A stretch of 64,000 nucleotides of DNA from Spartinivicinus poritis (GCF_028858535.1 NZ_JAPMOU010000011.1:62001-126000), one strand, 5' to 3'; shown: positions 1-9,822, counted from the first letter of the stretch. The notes: a model not told the origin generated them from the letters alone. Program-made: numbers and translations.

Positions 1-177
1 AATATTCAAAGACGCTACCTATCCTTGGCATTACATAGAAGACGTATTTTTATTAACTAGTATATACACTTATAGAGATTGCTGCCGATAAATAAAATAT
101 ACACAACCTTGCCGCAGCAACAAGAGCTAACTAGGCTTAAGGTGAAGAGCGATGTAACATAAACAGGCGTAACAGCA

Positions 178-930
178 ATGTTTCAGTGGTTTCGCAGACA
201 GCGAGAAGAAAAAGCTCCTTCATATGACGGTAACAATCTACAGGTGCTAGCTAAGCTCTGCCAGGAGCACAGCTTTATTGATGTTCAACCAGTAGATATT
301 AACCAAAATTATCGTAGTATAATTCTCCAGGTGCACCCTGAAGAAAATTATTTACTTATTGATGAGCTATACCCCAACCCTCCAGAGAAAGTACTAGAAC
401 CAGGTAATTTATTAAATATTAGTTGCCACGACCAAGGCTTTCGTACCCGTTTTCAATCTAATTTTTTAGGCTATGAAAGCTTTGATAATATGCCTGCCTA
501 TCGCCTTTCAATGCCAATTGATTTGCAACATGGTCAACGCCGAATGAACTTTAGAGTAAGCATCCCCTCTGAAGACTTTATTCGTGTAAGTCTCACAGGG
601 TTTGGACCTGTTACAGCTTCTGGGCGCATTATTGACTTATCTAGCAGCGGCATCTGTTTAAAATTAATGGGGCCACCTCCTGATGGCTTACATCGAGATG
701 GTCTTGTTGGTAATTGCATCTTTAAAACAACAGATGAAGAGCACGTTAAAAGTAAGCTTTTTGTTACTCATTTAGAGTTTAATCGTAAACCAATTACCCA
801 CACTATAGTGGGTGGACGGTTTATGAATATGGAGCCTCCTATTCATAAAAAGCTCGATCGTTTTATTGCAAAACTGCAAAGAGAACAAAGACGGCAATCT
901 CTGGCTGCAAATGACAGCCATCCTTTTTAA
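178..930 (+). CDS. YcgR-like PilZ-domain c-di-GMP receptor
   Basis: A 250-residue protein with the two-part layout of flagellar-brake proteins: an N-terminal YcgR-like beta domain (about residues 20-115) followed by a PilZ domain. The PilZ c-di-GMP motifs are visible: RxxxR as RMNFR at 122-126 and D-x-S-x-x-G as DLSSSG at 153-158. Proteins of this family bind cyclic di-GMP in the cytoplasm and slow or bias the flagellar motor, or act on other surface machinery. The gene stands alone, with no flagellar genes in view, so the motor link is inferred from the family. The ATG has no strong ribosome-binding site. The C-terminal tail is basic and glutamine/arginine rich. Confidence 0.85.
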   Translation: MFQWFRRQREEKAPSYDGNNLQVLAKLCQEHSFIDVQPVDINQNYRSIILQVHPEENYLLIDELYPNPPEKVLEPGNLLNISCHDQGFRTRFQSNFLGYESFDNMPAYRLSMPIDLQHGQRRMNFRVSIPSEDFIRVSLTGFGPVTASGRIIDLSSSGICLKLMGPPPDGLHRDGLVGNCIFKTTDEEHVKSKLFVTHLEFNRKPITHTIVGGRFMNMEPPIHKKLDRFIAKLQREQRRQSLAANDSHPF

Positions 931-1206
931 TCAATATATCTGTAATTCTATACCTCGACAAACTTGCTTATTTCATTAACACCATAGATTTTTCTAGGGC
1001 CTTGAGTTTTTTAATGTGAATGGTTTAACAAAACTAGTTTATTAAAAAAATATAACGAAAAGCACCCATTATACTTATACCTAAGTCAGCAATACACAAA
1101 ACACTTTCTGTACCTACCAGTATTTATTCGAGCGAGTAATGGTAAATACTAAATAATCATTAATAACAAGTTACCTGTAGGCACATACATATTGGAGGGA
1201 GTTACC

Positions 1207-1677
1207 ATGGAATTGGTCAATTACTTTAATCAAGTAAAAGAAGCCTGTCGAGAAGTTGTTACCCTTTATGAGCGAGCAGCCAAAAGCAATAGAGTAAATA
1301 GTGATAAGTTTTTATTACTAGAGGAGTTGGTACAGCTACTAGAAGCAGAATTCTGTCCACTCTGTAGAACTATTATTACCAAATATCGTATCGTTGGTAT
1401 TTGCTTGCCTGATAAAACGCTAAAAAGAAAGTTAAGTTATTTATTTGATGAGATAACAGACCTCTTGCAAGGCGTAAGCAACCGTCTACAAAAACAGTTT
1501 AATCAGCTAAAAGCTAATGTTGATTATATTTTATCTTTAATTCCAGTCGTCGCATTAGTAAAAGATGTTTGCTTATATGCTAAAAATTTATTAGATGACT
1601 TTTCCAACATAGAAGACTTTTGTCAAATAGCGATAGGAAAAGTAAATCCTTCGTTATTATTTAAAGAATGCGCTTAA
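1207..1677 (+). CDS. Hypothetical helical protein
   Basis: A 156-residue protein that I do not recognise. The start is placed at the ATG at 1207 because GGAGGG at 1194-1199 sits at ideal spacing before it; the frame opens upstream at a TTG inside that ribosome-binding site. The sequence is predicted almost wholly alpha-helical, with leucine-rich heptad-like stretches, one short hydrophobic helix near residues 110-125 and several cysteines, including a CPLC pair near residue 51. There is no signal peptide. Neighbours are unrelated. It may be a lineage-specific gene of unknown role. Confidence 0.55.
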   Translation: MELVNYFNQVKEACREVVTLYERAAKSNRVNSDKFLLLEELVQLLEAEFCPLCRTIITKYRIVGICLPDKTLKRKLSYLFDEITDLLQGVSNRLQKQFNQLKANVDYILSLIPVVALVKDVCLYAKNLLDDFSNIEDFCQIAIGKVNPSLLFKECA

Positions 1678-1793
1678 AAAACTTTATCGTTTTAATTATA
1701 TAATCAGATACACGACGTTTTTAAATAAAAGTTACTTTTAGCCCCATAGAAAAGTGTCTAAAGGTTAAGATTAAAACTATGGCACAATCCAAC

Positions 1794-1906
1794 CTCCCCC
1801 TTTGAAAAAGGGGAGTGAGGGGGATTTTTACAAGCAAATAAAGCGAAGACCGTTCAAAAACTATGGTCACTTTAATCCCCCCTAGCCCCCTTTATTAAAG
1901 GGGGAG
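1794..1906. repeat. Inverted-repeat element (C-rich/G-rich arms)
   Basis: Two 33-bp arms, 1794-1826 and 1874-1906, are imperfect inverted copies of each other. Each arm also folds on itself through runs such as CCCCCTTT and AAAGGGGG. The unit lies in the gap between convergent genes. A partial copy with the same CCCCCTTTTTCAAAGGGGGA core and the same outer flank lies near 23228-23263, so this is a dispersed family and not a single terminator. It could be a non-autonomous mobile element or a structured 3' end. Confidence 0.65.
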
Positions 1907-1980
1907 AACCTTTTGCTAAAGCCTCTTATTAAAGGCTTTAGCGATCACCTCAGAAAGGGAGGACAACGCAGGGTAAGTAT

Positions 1981-3543
1981 TTAACGAGACTGCTGTTGTT
2001 GAGTTGACTGAGGGTCATTCAACTTAGCTGCATGAGCCATAACATGGTAAATATAGTTTTGCTCATGGACACCATGGAATAAATGCGCCCAAGGGCCCGA
2101 CGCATAAATAGCTACATCCTCACCGCCATGGGTTTCCGACGACATCGGCAACAGTGCTTCCTGAAAATAATTTTTCGATTTAGTATTAGCATCAATAATA
2201 TTCATTCGACCAGGTTGACGCTGCCCTGATTGATCGCTAGCAGCACCCTGGCCACTGTAATACCCTAATGTTGTATAGGGCAAACCATCTGCTGCCAGGG
2301 TAGGCGATTTATTAGGCTGTCCTCTGCTATTATTTCCAACAACTTTACCTAAAATAGGGTTACCTCGTGTAGGATAACCTCCCATCGTAAAAACATGGCT
2401 ATGATCTGCAGTAACAATTACCAGAGTTTCACGTGAGTCAGTCATTTTCATAGCTGTAGCAACCGCTTTTGAAAACTCAACTGTGTCATGCAATGCTCGG
2501 TAAGCATTTCCTGCATGATGGCCATGGTCAATTCGCCCGCCTTCAACCATTAGAAAAAAACCATTCTCATTTTTTTGTAAGATTTCAATAGCTTTAGCAG
2601 TCATTTCTGATAACGATGGCTCTCCTCCCTTATCATCATTTCTATCTGCTTCAAAAGCCATGTGCGAGCGATTGAATAACCCTAATAAGTGATCGACATT
2701 TGCTGCCTTGATAGACTTAAACTGTCGTTCATTCCAAACATATTGAGCATTACTGTATTTCGTTAACCACTCTGTAGCCAAATTCCGGCCATCTTCTCGC
2801 TCTCCTGCTTTATTCGGCTCTTCAGGATCAGCCTGGTTATCAGGCAAAAAACTTCGACGCCCTCCTCCTAGCGCTACTTCCAATCCATTACCATAAGGAA
2901 ATTCAATTAATTGCCTGGCAATATCTTTACAGCCAGCACGCTTAGCAGAAGAAGGCATATCATCATCATCTTCCCACCCCCGTTCAGGACTATGAGCATA
3001 AGTGGCAGCAGGCGTTGCATGGGTGATTCGAGCCGTTGTCACAATACCTGTAGCCATTTCTGCCTGTTCAGCTTGCTCCAATAACGTCATTACCTTATAT
3101 CTCTTAGCTGTCTCACAGTCCCCTCGAATAGCTTGTTGATTAACCGAAATAACCCCTGCCAGCGTTTTTACTCCTGTCATCATGGCAGTCATTGTTCCTG
3201 CCGAATCTGCTGTTTGCTGATTAGTGTTATAGGTTTTTGATAAGCTAACATAAGGAAGCTTTTCAAATGCTAATAAATTTTCTTCTCCTGTTTTACCCTT
3301 TAGTTGGCCATCTAAAATTCTGGCAGCAGTGACAGTTGACACTCCCATTCCATCACCAACAAATAAAATAACATTGCGAGCAAGTGCGGTATTTGGTTGT
3401 CGCTGAATAGCTTTAGCTACTGCTTGTTGACCTGCTTCAAACCAATTATCAGGTATAACTTGCTGAGCAAAAGCTGCTGATGGGATAATGCACCAACCGC
3501 AAAGTAAGCACTTACAGATAATCCGTTTTACTGTTAATTTCAT
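1981..3543 (-). CDS. Alkaline phosphatase (PhoA family)
   Basis: A 520-residue secreted phosphomonoesterase. A signal peptide covers roughly residues 1-26 and ends in AFA-QQ. The metal-binding motif FVGDGMG (D64) and the nucleophile motif TADSAGT (Ser114) are intact. The zinc ligands also appear in order: EGGRIDHGHHAGN, TADHSHVF and, near the C-terminus, SETHGGEDV. The enzyme would release inorganic phosphate from organic phosphate esters in the periplasm or outside the cell. It lacks phosphatase regulatory neighbours, and no convincing Pho box was identified. The length is slightly above the E. coli enzyme (471). Confidence 0.93.
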   Translation of the reverse strand: MKLTVKRIICKCLLCGWCIIPSAAFAQQVIPDNWFEAGQQAVAKAIQRQPNTALARNVILFVGDGMGVSTVTAARILDGQLKGKTGEENLLAFEKLPYVSLSKTYNTNQQTADSAGTMTAMMTGVKTLAGVISVNQQAIRGDCETAKRYKVMTLLEQAEQAEMATGIVTTARITHATPAATYAHSPERGWEDDDDMPSSAKRAGCKDIARQLIEFPYGNGLEVALGGGRRSFLPDNQADPEEPNKAGEREDGRNLATEWLTKYSNAQYVWNERQFKSIKAANVDHLLGLFNRSHMAFEADRNDDKGGEPSLSEMTAKAIEILQKNENGFFLMVEGGRIDHGHHAGNAYRALHDTVEFSKAVATAMKMTDSRETLVIVTADHSHVFTMGGYPTRGNPILGKVVGNNSRGQPNKSPTLAADGLPYTTLGYYSGQGAASDQSGQRQPGRMNIIDANTKSKNYFQEALLPMSSETHGGEDVAIYASGPWAHLFHGVHEQNYIYHVMAHAAKLNDPQSTQQQQSR

Positions 3544-3689
3544 TATAACTATCCTTAACTGTCGTAAAATCCAAGCTGTCTACATTAATTACGAACGTAC
3601 TATTAAATTTAATTATTATTGATATTGAGCCACTTTTTTATGTCAGTAAAATGACGCTCTTTTTATAGAGAAGTGTAAAGCAAATTTAT

Positions 3690-4253
3690 ATGTTTAAACA
3701 GCTTAATACCAAACGCCTGACAGGAGTGCCACTCAACTTATCTCTAGTTGACCAACGATTAGTCGCTATTCAACAATCGGCGCCTCTTGTTGGTAAATGG
3801 TTATATTGGTGCAGCTCTGATTACTCAGCAGCTACCAATAAAGAATGGGTTGAATATTGTATTACTCAGCAACAACTTAAAACAGAGTTCAACTTTGCTT
3901 TCATCGGCAAAAATAACCAAGAATATATTGGTGAAGCTAGAATAAGTGGCACTAACCTTACTCATGGTTTTACTAACCTGAGTTATTGGGTTAACGCCAA
4001 TTTTCTAAAACAAGGCTTCGCATCCGAGATAATTACAGCTGCTGCCCAGTTTTGCTTTGAAGAACTAAATTTGATTCGGGTAGAAATTGTGGTTGATATT
4101 GATAATCACGCTAGCATCAATACTGCTAAAAGGGTGGGAGGGCAATTAGAAGGCAGGTTACGACACCGTAGCAGAACCCCAGAGCAACCCCGTGACTCTT
4201 ACATGTTTGGTTTGTTTCCTGATACTTTAGTGCAGCACTCTATCAATACATAG
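3690..4253 (+). CDS. GNAT family N-acetyltransferase (RimJ/RimL-like)
   Basis: A 187-residue GNAT acyltransferase. The acetyl-CoA-binding region lies around FLKQGFASEIITAAA (about residues 105-120), followed by the typical NHASINTAKRVGGQLEGRLR stretch of ribosomal-protein acetyltransferase-like members. Such enzymes transfer acetyl from acetyl-CoA to amines on small molecules or on protein N-termini. The substrate cannot be read from the sequence. It is transcribed away from the phosphatase gene and is followed by a short palindrome and trmL. Confidence 0.8.
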   Translation: MFKQLNTKRLTGVPLNLSLVDQRLVAIQQSAPLVGKWLYWCSSDYSAATNKEWVEYCITQQQLKTEFNFAFIGKNNQEYIGEARISGTNLTHGFTNLSYWVNANFLKQGFASEIITAAAQFCFEELNLIRVEIVVDIDNHASINTAKRVGGQLEGRLRHRSRTPEQPRDSYMFGLFPDTLVQHSINT

Positions 4254-4285
4254 TACAATTACATACCTAAACAGAAGCACCCTAA

Positions 4286-4317
4286 AGGACACTTCTAATA
4301 ATGAGTAGAGGTGCCCT
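4286..4317. repeat. Short palindrome of the GGGCACC-end repeat family
   Basis: Arms AGGACACTTCTA (4286-4297) and TAGAGGTGCCCT (4306-4317) form a 12-bp hairpin with one mismatch and one G-T pair. The right arm is identical to the first bases of the terminal repeat of the MITE at 13750-14016. It looks like two element ends joined without an interior, lying between the acetyltransferase gene and trmL. Confidence 0.55.
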
Positions 4318-4351
4318 AATAAACATTTTTAGCTATTGAGTATTAACCTCT

Positions 4352-4819
4352 ATGCTCCATATCGTGTTATTTGAGCCTGAAATTCCACCTAATACTGGCA
4401 ATATCATCCGCTTATGCGCGAATACTGGTTATCAACTGCATTTAATCAAGCCTTTAGGATTTGATTTGGATGATAAAAAGCTACGCCGCGCAGGGCTGGA
4501 CTACTCAGAATTTGCCAAAGTGATTGTACATGAGTCACTCACAGCCTTTTGTCAATCAGTCAACTATAACCGCTTGTTTGCTATTAGTACTAAAGGTTCT
4601 ACCCTCCATACATCGGTTCAATATGAACCTAATGATGCATTATTATTTGGCCCAGAAACTCGTGGGCTGCCCAGTAGCATTTTACAAAATGAGGTAAAAC
4701 CCGAACATATTATACGACTACCCATGAAGCCCAACAGTCGTAGTATGAACCTATCTAACTGTGCTGCCGTAATGATTTATGAAAGCTGGCGGCAACTAGA
4801 ATTTAAAAATGGGAAATAA
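4352..4819 (+). CDS. trmL: tRNA (cytidine/uridine(34)-2'-O)-methyltransferase
   Basis: A 155-residue SPOUT-class methyltransferase matching TrmL (YibK) in length and sequence. It methylates the wobble ribose of leucine tRNAs using S-adenosylmethionine. The N-terminal [14 protein letters not shown] motif and the knot-forming C-terminal motifs [10 protein letters not shown] and [14 protein letters not shown] are present. In enterobacteria this gene lies close to secB-grxC-yibN-gpmM, and the same association is kept here with the gene convergent to secB. Confidence 0.96.
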   Translation: MLHIVLFEPEIPPNTGNIIRLCANTGYQLHLIKPLGFDLDDKKLRRAGLDYSEFAKVIVHESLTAFCQSVNYNRLFAISTKGSTLHTSVQYEPNDALLFGPETRGLPSSILQNEVKPEHIIRLPMKPNSRSMNLSNCAAVMIYESWRQLEFKNGK

Positions 4820-4843
4820 GCTATAACTTACAAAATGGGCTAC

Positions 4844-4879
4844 AACCAAAGAAAGGGGCTAAAGCCCCTTTCTTTGGTT
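4844..4879. terminator. Bidirectional terminator between trmL and secB
   Basis: A perfect 17-bp stem, AACCAAAGAAAGGGGCT at 4844-4860 with its complement at 4863-4879, closes on a two-base loop. It sits midway between the convergent trmL and secB stop codons, so it can serve both. The lower stem is A/T rich, which supplies the U-tract in either direction. Confidence 0.85.
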
Positions 4880-4919
4880 TAATTCAATAGCAAACAGATA
4901 GTAAAAAGAATATTAAAAC

Positions 4920-5408
4920 TTATTGAATAGTTTCTGGTTGCTGCTGTTCTTGCTCACGTTGTTGCAATGCTTGAGCATATAATGCATCAAAATTAACAGG
5001 TGCCAGCATAATTGGAGGGAAGCTGCCACGTAAAACTAAACTGTCAATGCACTCACGCGCATAAGGGAAAAGGATGTTCGGGCAAAAAGCACCCAGTGTT
5101 TGATGTAAAGAGGCGTCATCTAAGCCTTTTACTAAAAAGACACCTGACTGTTGTACTTCAACAACAAATGCGGTTTCTTCATTGTTAGTAACCGTTACTG
5201 TTAAAGATAAAACTACCTCAAATACTCCTTCCTCTAGTTGAGTGTTTTGGGTATTTAGATCTAAGTTAACCTGTGGCTGCCATTCTTTCGTGAATATCTC
5301 AGGTGCTTTGGGCGACTCAAATGAAAGGTCCTTCACATAGATCCGCTGTAATGCAAACTGAGGTTGATTCTCTTCGCCAGCTGCCTGATTTTGTTGATTT
5401 TCAGCCAT
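4920..5408 (-). CDS. secB: Protein-export chaperone SecB
   Basis: A 162-residue SecB, the tetrameric cytoplasmic chaperone that holds preproteins unfolded and delivers them to SecA. The conserved core is clear from [22 protein letters not shown]-like sequence near the N-terminus to the [17 protein letters not shown] and [17 protein letters not shown] blocks. The C-terminal tail is glutamine rich. It is the first of a same-strand pair with grxC and belongs to the conserved secB-grxC-yibN block. Confidence 0.97.
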   Translation of the reverse strand: MAENQQNQAAGEENQPQFALQRIYVKDLSFESPKAPEIFTKEWQPQVNLDLNTQNTQLEEGVFEVVLSLTVTVTNNEETAFVVEVQQSGVFLVKGLDDASLHQTLGAFCPNILFPYARECIDSLVLRGSFPPIMLAPVNFDALYAQALQQREQEQQQPETIQ

Positions 5409-5615
5409 TTACGTAATTCCTTAATTAATTTATGTCATTTAATACGCTAAGCAGGTCAGCAATACTAACTCAGCTGACACACCTTCGTCATGCATCACCT
5501 GGTTGGCCTGTGACAGCAACCATAGCACTAATCAATGTTTATGTCGCAAAATAAAGACGTCACTTGTTGGTTACTATATCTACATACCTATGAACTTTAC
5601 ATAGTATGGAGGCCA

Positions 5616-5641
5616 GAAGCCATAAACAATTATTAAAGGTG
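5616..5641. repeat. Remnant of MITE right end
   Basis: This 26-bp stretch matches the right end of the MITE at 13987-14012 with only two differences (GAGGCCATAAACAATTATTA-type sequence). No matching left end is visible between secB and grxC, so it appears to be a decayed or partial copy. Confidence 0.45.
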
Positions 5642-5648
5642 AATGGTG

Positions 5649-5909
5649 CTAATGAGCGTCAGCAATAAGCGGGTCAAGCCTGCCTTCGCGCTCTAAAGCA
5701 TAAAGGTCATCACAGCCACCCACATGCTGTTTACCAATCCAAATTTGTGGTACCGAAGTACGCCCTGCTTTTTCAGCCATTTGCCTACGCACCCCTGGCT
5801 TACCATCCACACTTACCAATTGATAAGGCACTTGCTTACTATCAAGTAAGCGTAGTGCCCGGATACAAAAGGGACAGTAAGCTGAGCTGTAAATGGTTAT
5901 ACCACTCAT
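5649..5909 (-). CDS. grxC: Glutaredoxin 3
   Basis: An 86-residue glutaredoxin with the dithiol active site CPFC at residues 12-15 and the cis-proline/GSH-binding TSVPQIWIGKQHVGGCDD block. It reduces protein disulfides and glutathione mixed disulfides in the cytoplasm using glutathione. Its position between secB and a rhodanese-like gene matches the conserved gammaproteobacterial order. Confidence 0.96.
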   Translation of the reverse strand: MSGITIYSSAYCPFCIRALRLLDSKQVPYQLVSVDGKPGVRRQMAEKAGRTSVPQIWIGKQHVGGCDDLYALEREGRLDPLIADAH

Positions 5910-5958
5910 CTTTCTTTAACATCCTCAGCAACACATAGTCACTAACAAAACCCTGGCA

Positions 5959-6372
5959 TTACTTAATCACTGGCAAGTTTTCACTCGTCCAGGTTTGCAT
6001 ACCACCTTGCAACCTAAGCACTTGCTCAAAGCCAGCAGCTTTCAACGCTTTACCAGCTGTACTACCTTGTTGACCCATTTTATCAACGATAATAATGGGC
6101 TTGTCCTTGTGCTTTTCTAACTCTTTCATCCGTTCAGCAAACTTGGTAGATGGAATATTGATAGCATTAACAATATGTCCCGCCTGGAACTCCTTACCAT
6201 CTCGAACATCTACCACTACTGCATCTTTGTTGTTTACTGCAGAAGTTAGCTGGCTGGTGGTGATAGTAGCCCCAGCTTTGCGCCCTTCGGTATAAATCAA
6301 AGCCGCCAATAGCGCTATAAAAGCAGTAACCAAGTATGGATGGTTGACAACAAACTCTATCAATTTCTCCAT
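5959..6372 (-). CDS. yibN: YibN-type membrane-anchored rhodanese-like protein
   Basis: A 137-residue protein with one N-terminal membrane helix (about residues 8-27) and a cytoplasmic rhodanese fold (VVVDVRDGKEFQAGHI, then LQGGMQTWTSENLP). The active-site loop reads VDKMGQQGSTAG and lacks the catalytic cysteine of true thiosulfate sulfurtransferases, so sulfur transfer is unlikely. The E. coli YibN family is likewise divergent there. The gene lies upstream of grxC and divergent from gpmI, as in related genomes. Confidence 0.9.
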   Translation of the reverse strand: MEKLIEFVVNHPYLVTAFIALLAALIYTEGRKAGATITTSQLTSAVNNKDAVVVDVRDGKEFQAGHIVNAINIPSTKFAERMKELEKHKDKPIIIVDKMGQQGSTAGKALKAAGFEQVLRLQGGMQTWTSENLPVIK

Positions 6373-6573
6373 TTGTATTCAGACCTTGCGATTAAATAGG
6401 CTGGCAAGTATACAGGTTTCAATAACCATGCTAAATAGCTGTTAACAGGTTAAATGCTAAACATTGACTGCAATAAAAACCTCAGCTGCCTTCAATAGAC
6501 CTCTAATTAGAATCTCGCTAATATCTCTCTTACCCCTTTATGTACCACTTATTTACGAGCAGCACTAATCCAT

Positions 6574-8124
6574 ATGAGTAACCAACGTCGTACTACCGCA
6601 CTACTTATCCTTGATGGTTTTGGCTATAGCGAAACGTCAGAATCCAATGCTATTGCAGCAGCTGAAACGCCTGTTTGGGACAAGCTCTGGCAACAAAACC
6701 CTCGCAGTTTAGTTTCAGGGTCTGGGATAGATGTAGGGCTACCTGATGGCCAAATGGGGAACTCAGAAGTTGGCCATATGAACCTAGGGGCAGGCCGAGT
6801 GGTGTATCAAGACTTCACTCGTATAACTAAAGCCATTGCAGATGCCTCCTTTTTTACCAACCCAATTCTGACTGAAGTGGTAGACAAAGCGATTGCTGAT
6901 AATAAAGCCGTGCATATTTTAGGCTTGCTATCTCCTGGCGGTGTACATAGTCATGAAGACCATATTTTAGCCATGATTGACTTAGCTGCTCAGCGTGGTG
7001 CTAAAGCAGTTTATGTACATGCATTTTTAGATGGTCGTGATACTCCCCCTCGTAGTGCTGAGGCATCATTAAAGCGAATTGAAGCCAAGCTTACAGACTT
7101 AGGTGTGGGTCACATTGCCAGTTTAATCGGTCGCTACTTCGCCATGGATCGTGACAATCGTTGGGACCGAGTTGCAGCTGCTTATAACTTGCTTACTTTA
7201 GGTACCGCAGAGTTCTCTGCAGAAGATCCAGTTGCTGGCTTGCAAGCAGCTTATGTTAGAGATGAAAATGACGAGTTTGTTAAGGCAACCAGCGTAACTC
7301 CTGCCGACCAGAAACCTGCCGTTATTGGCGATGGTGACGCAGTTGTGTTTATGAACTTTCGTGCTGACCGAGCCAGGCAGCTAACACGCGCATTCGTAGA
7401 AGACAACTTTAGTGGCTTTGAACGGAATAGCCGACCTAATCTTGCTGGTTTTGTCATGCTCACTCAATATGCTGCTGATATTCCTGCACCTTGCGCATTT
7501 CCACCAGCATCATTAAAAAACACCCTTGGTGAATATTTAGCATCTCTTGGAAAAACCCAATTACGTATTGCAGAAACAGAAAAGTACGCTCATGTAACCT
7601 TTTTCTTTAGTGGGGGAGAAGAAACCCCTTATGAGGGCGAAACTCGTATTTTGGTTAACTCACCGGATGTAGCCACTTATGACCTAAAACCTGAAATGAG
7701 TGCCCCCGAAGTCACTGATAAGCTAGTTGAAGCAATTACCAGTGGAAAGTACGACTTAGTGGTATGTAATTATGCGAATGGTGATATGGTAGGCCACACT
7801 GGTGTTTTTGATGCGGCAGTGAAAGCAGTTGAATGTCTTGATGAATGCCTTAGCCGAATTCTTAAAGCGCTGGAGCAAGTTAATGGTCAATGTTTGATTA
7901 CCGCTGATCATGGTAATGTAGAGCAGATGAGTAACGCAGAAACAGGACAGGCCCATACGGCCCATACGTGTGAGCCTGTACCACTAGTCTATGCTGGCCC
8001 AAAAGCGATTAGGATTAAAGATGGCGGTATTCTGTCAGATATTGCCCCGACAATACTTAGCTTAATGGAACTACCCATTCCAGAAGAAATGACAGGTAAA
8101 ATATTAGTGGAGCAAGCAAACTAG
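6574..8124 (+). CDS. gpmI: 2,3-bisphosphoglycerate-independent phosphoglycerate mutase
   Basis: A 516-residue cofactor-independent phosphoglycerate mutase, interconverting 3- and 2-phosphoglycerate in glycolysis and gluconeogenesis. The metal-binding LDGFGYSE motif near residue 14 and the phosphoserine motif [14 protein letters not shown] near residue 62 are present, as are the downstream [11 protein letters not shown] and [13 protein letters not shown] metal-site motifs. Length is typical. It starts the gpmI-envC-ctpA run, the conserved neighbourhood in gammaproteobacteria. Confidence 0.98.
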   Translation: MSNQRRTTALLILDGFGYSETSESNAIAAAETPVWDKLWQQNPRSLVSGSGIDVGLPDGQMGNSEVGHMNLGAGRVVYQDFTRITKAIADASFFTNPILTEVVDKAIADNKAVHILGLLSPGGVHSHEDHILAMIDLAAQRGAKAVYVHAFLDGRDTPPRSAEASLKRIEAKLTDLGVGHIASLIGRYFAMDRDNRWDRVAAAYNLLTLGTAEFSAEDPVAGLQAAYVRDENDEFVKATSVTPADQKPAVIGDGDAVVFMNFRADRARQLTRAFVEDNFSGFERNSRPNLAGFVMLTQYAADIPAPCAFPPASLKNTLGEYLASLGKTQLRIAETEKYAHVTFFFSGGEETPYEGETRILVNSPDVATYDLKPEMSAPEVTDKLVEAITSGKYDLVVCNYANGDMVGHTGVFDAAVKAVECLDECLSRILKALEQVNGQCLITADHGNVEQMSNAETGQAHTAHTCEPVPLVYAGPKAIRIKDGGILSDIAPTILSLMELPIPEEMTGKILVEQAN

Positions 8125-8140
8125 TTTTGTCACAAAGACT

Positions 8141-8301
8141 TAGGAACGTGTACGAAATAACTTACAGTTTTGGCTCCAATCCATCCCGCTTGGCTGTGTT
8201 GCAAAAACTCGACGTAGGCCCACTATGCCTTCTTTTTTGCGCCTTGCCAAACGGGCGCCTTGGAACAAAAATCTAGCAAGTTATTTCGTGCACGTCCCTT
8301 A
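8141..8301. repeat. Palindromic element with GGCATAGTGGGCCTACGTC core
   Basis: Ends 8141-8163 and 8278-8301 are inverted copies with two mismatches (outer sequence like AGGAACGTGTACGAAATAAC). The interior carries GACGTAGGCCCACTATGCC at 8211-8229, which reappears exactly on the other strand at 45698-45716 in a second element. Located between gpmI and envC. Interpreted as a small non-autonomous palindromic repeat; no coding potential. Confidence 0.7.
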
Positions 8302-8362
8302 TTTCCTCATAAGCCAAAAAATAAGTTAAAAAACTTACGGAATTAATCCGCTGTTTCTTCCT

Positions 8363-8396
8363 CTAAAAAACCCAACATATATGTTGGGTTTTTTAG
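8363..8396. terminator. Rho-independent terminator after gpmI
   Basis: A perfect 34-bp palindrome: A6 followed by CCCAACATATATGTTGGG and T6. On the plus strand it is a classic intrinsic terminator with a strong stem and U-tract, and it sits between gpmI and envC. Confidence 0.85.
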
Positions 8397-8501
8397 CTTT
8401 TCGTGAAGTTTCTTTGCGACATCGTTAATTAGCAGGCATACTTAAAAAAACACCTTCTGGTGTGTTTCATTAAATGTTTCCAACTACAAGTGTTGTAATC
8501 A

Positions 8502-9683
8502 ATGTTGAAATTTATCTTTTCCTTGACCAAACAACTTTATAAACCTATCTGTATTTGTTTAATAAGCAGTACTGCCCTCCTCTACAGCAGCATTAGCTGG
8601 GCTAACCCTGAATTACAAGAAAAAGAAAAACAATTAAAACAATTACAGGCTGAAATTAAAAAAACTCAGCAGCTACTCAAAAAAATTCAGCAACAACGCT
8701 CTAACGTACAGCAGTCGTTGCAAACAAGTGAGCAGGAAATGGAGCAGCTTCATAAAAAAGTGCAAGAAATTGAAAACCGGTTGCAGGAGGGCCAGCAACA
8801 ACTAAAAAAGCTCCAAACTAGGCAGCACCAACTCAGGGTTGCCAAGCGTCAACAGCAACAACAACTAGAACAAACCATGTTACTGGCGCTGTACACAGGT
8901 CAAAACTCTAATATAAAAATGTTGCTGAACCAACAGCAACCTACTGACGTTGCACGTACCCAAAAATATCTTGGCTATCTCGCCCAAGCCCGTCAACAAA
9001 AAGTCACTGAGTTTAATCAAACTATTCAGTCGTTAACTCAGGTTGGCCAACAAATTAAAGCAACTAACACTCAGCTGGCTAACCAGCAGCTTGCCTTAGC
9101 CAAACAAAAGCAAGCACTCACAACCCAAAAAGCAAAGAGACGCCTGCTATTAAAGCAGCTTGAGCAAGAGCTGGCGGCTAAAGACCAGACGCTGGCATCC
9201 CAACAGAAAGAGCGATCAGAGCTAGAGCAAGTTCTCAAAACCTTAGCAAAAACGATTACTCCCCTGCCTCTACCAGGCACGCCTTTCTACAAACAGCGAG
9301 GCAAACTCCCCTGGCCAATCCAAGGAAAAGTAACAAACCGCTATGGTAGTTTGAAAAAACAAACTAAATTAAAGTGGCAGGGTCTATTTATTCAAAGTAA
9401 TGAGGGCTCCTCAGTATCAGCCGTACACCATGGCAGAGTAGTGTTTTCTGATTGGCTGAGAGGGTCAGGCCTGTTAATTATTGTGGATCATGGCGGCGGC
9501 TATATGTCACTGTACGCTCATAACCAAACGCTACTAAAAGAAACAGGCGAATGGGTAAAAGCAGGTGAAGCAATTGCAACGGTTGGCAATACAGGCGGAA
9601 ACAATGAAATCGGGCTTTACTTTGAGATAAGACATAAAGGTCGGCCACAAAACCCAAGTGGGTGGATAGTTGCCCGTCGGTAA
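8502..9683 (+). CDS. envC: Murein hydrolase activator EnvC
   Basis: A 393-residue periplasmic protein: an N-terminal signal/anchor (about residues 8-34, ending SWA-NP), a long coiled coil rich in Q, K and L (about 35-250) and a C-terminal LytM-like domain (about 275-390). EnvC is recruited by FtsEX to the septum and activates the amidases AmiA/AmiB. The LytM domain lacks the full zinc set: the final motif reads GLYFEIRH in place of an HxH motif, as expected for a non-catalytic activator. Order gpmI-envC-ctpA is conserved. Confidence 0.93.
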   Translation: MLKFIFSLTKQLYKPICICLISSTALLYSSISWANPELQEKEKQLKQLQAEIKKTQQLLKKIQQQRSNVQQSLQTSEQEMEQLHKKVQEIENRLQEGQQQLKKLQTRQHQLRVAKRQQQQQLEQTMLLALYTGQNSNIKMLLNQQQPTDVARTQKYLGYLAQARQQKVTEFNQTIQSLTQVGQQIKATNTQLANQQLALAKQKQALTTQKAKRRLLLKQLEQELAAKDQTLASQQKERSELEQVLKTLAKTITPLPLPGTPFYKQRGKLPWPIQGKVTNRYGSLKKQTKLKWQGLFIQSNEGSSVSAVHHGRVVFSDWLRGSGLLIIVDHGGGYMSLYAHNQTLLKETGEWVKAGEAIATVGNTGGNNEIGLYFEIRHKGRPQNPSGWIVARR

Positions 9684-9822
9684 GGTCGCCCAGTAATCAA
9701 TAAGCAGATAGAGATCACGAATCGCAAGGGCCTAAACAGAGGATGTTACAAGGGCAGTGGTTTTACCACATCTCATAGGATATAAATACCTTAATAGAGA
9801 GTTATTCAATCGAGAGTTTTTA

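Noticed and set aside
9757-9822. Upstream start for ctpA adding 22 residues
   Set aside because: The added residues come before a textbook signal peptide that begins at the ATG at 9823.
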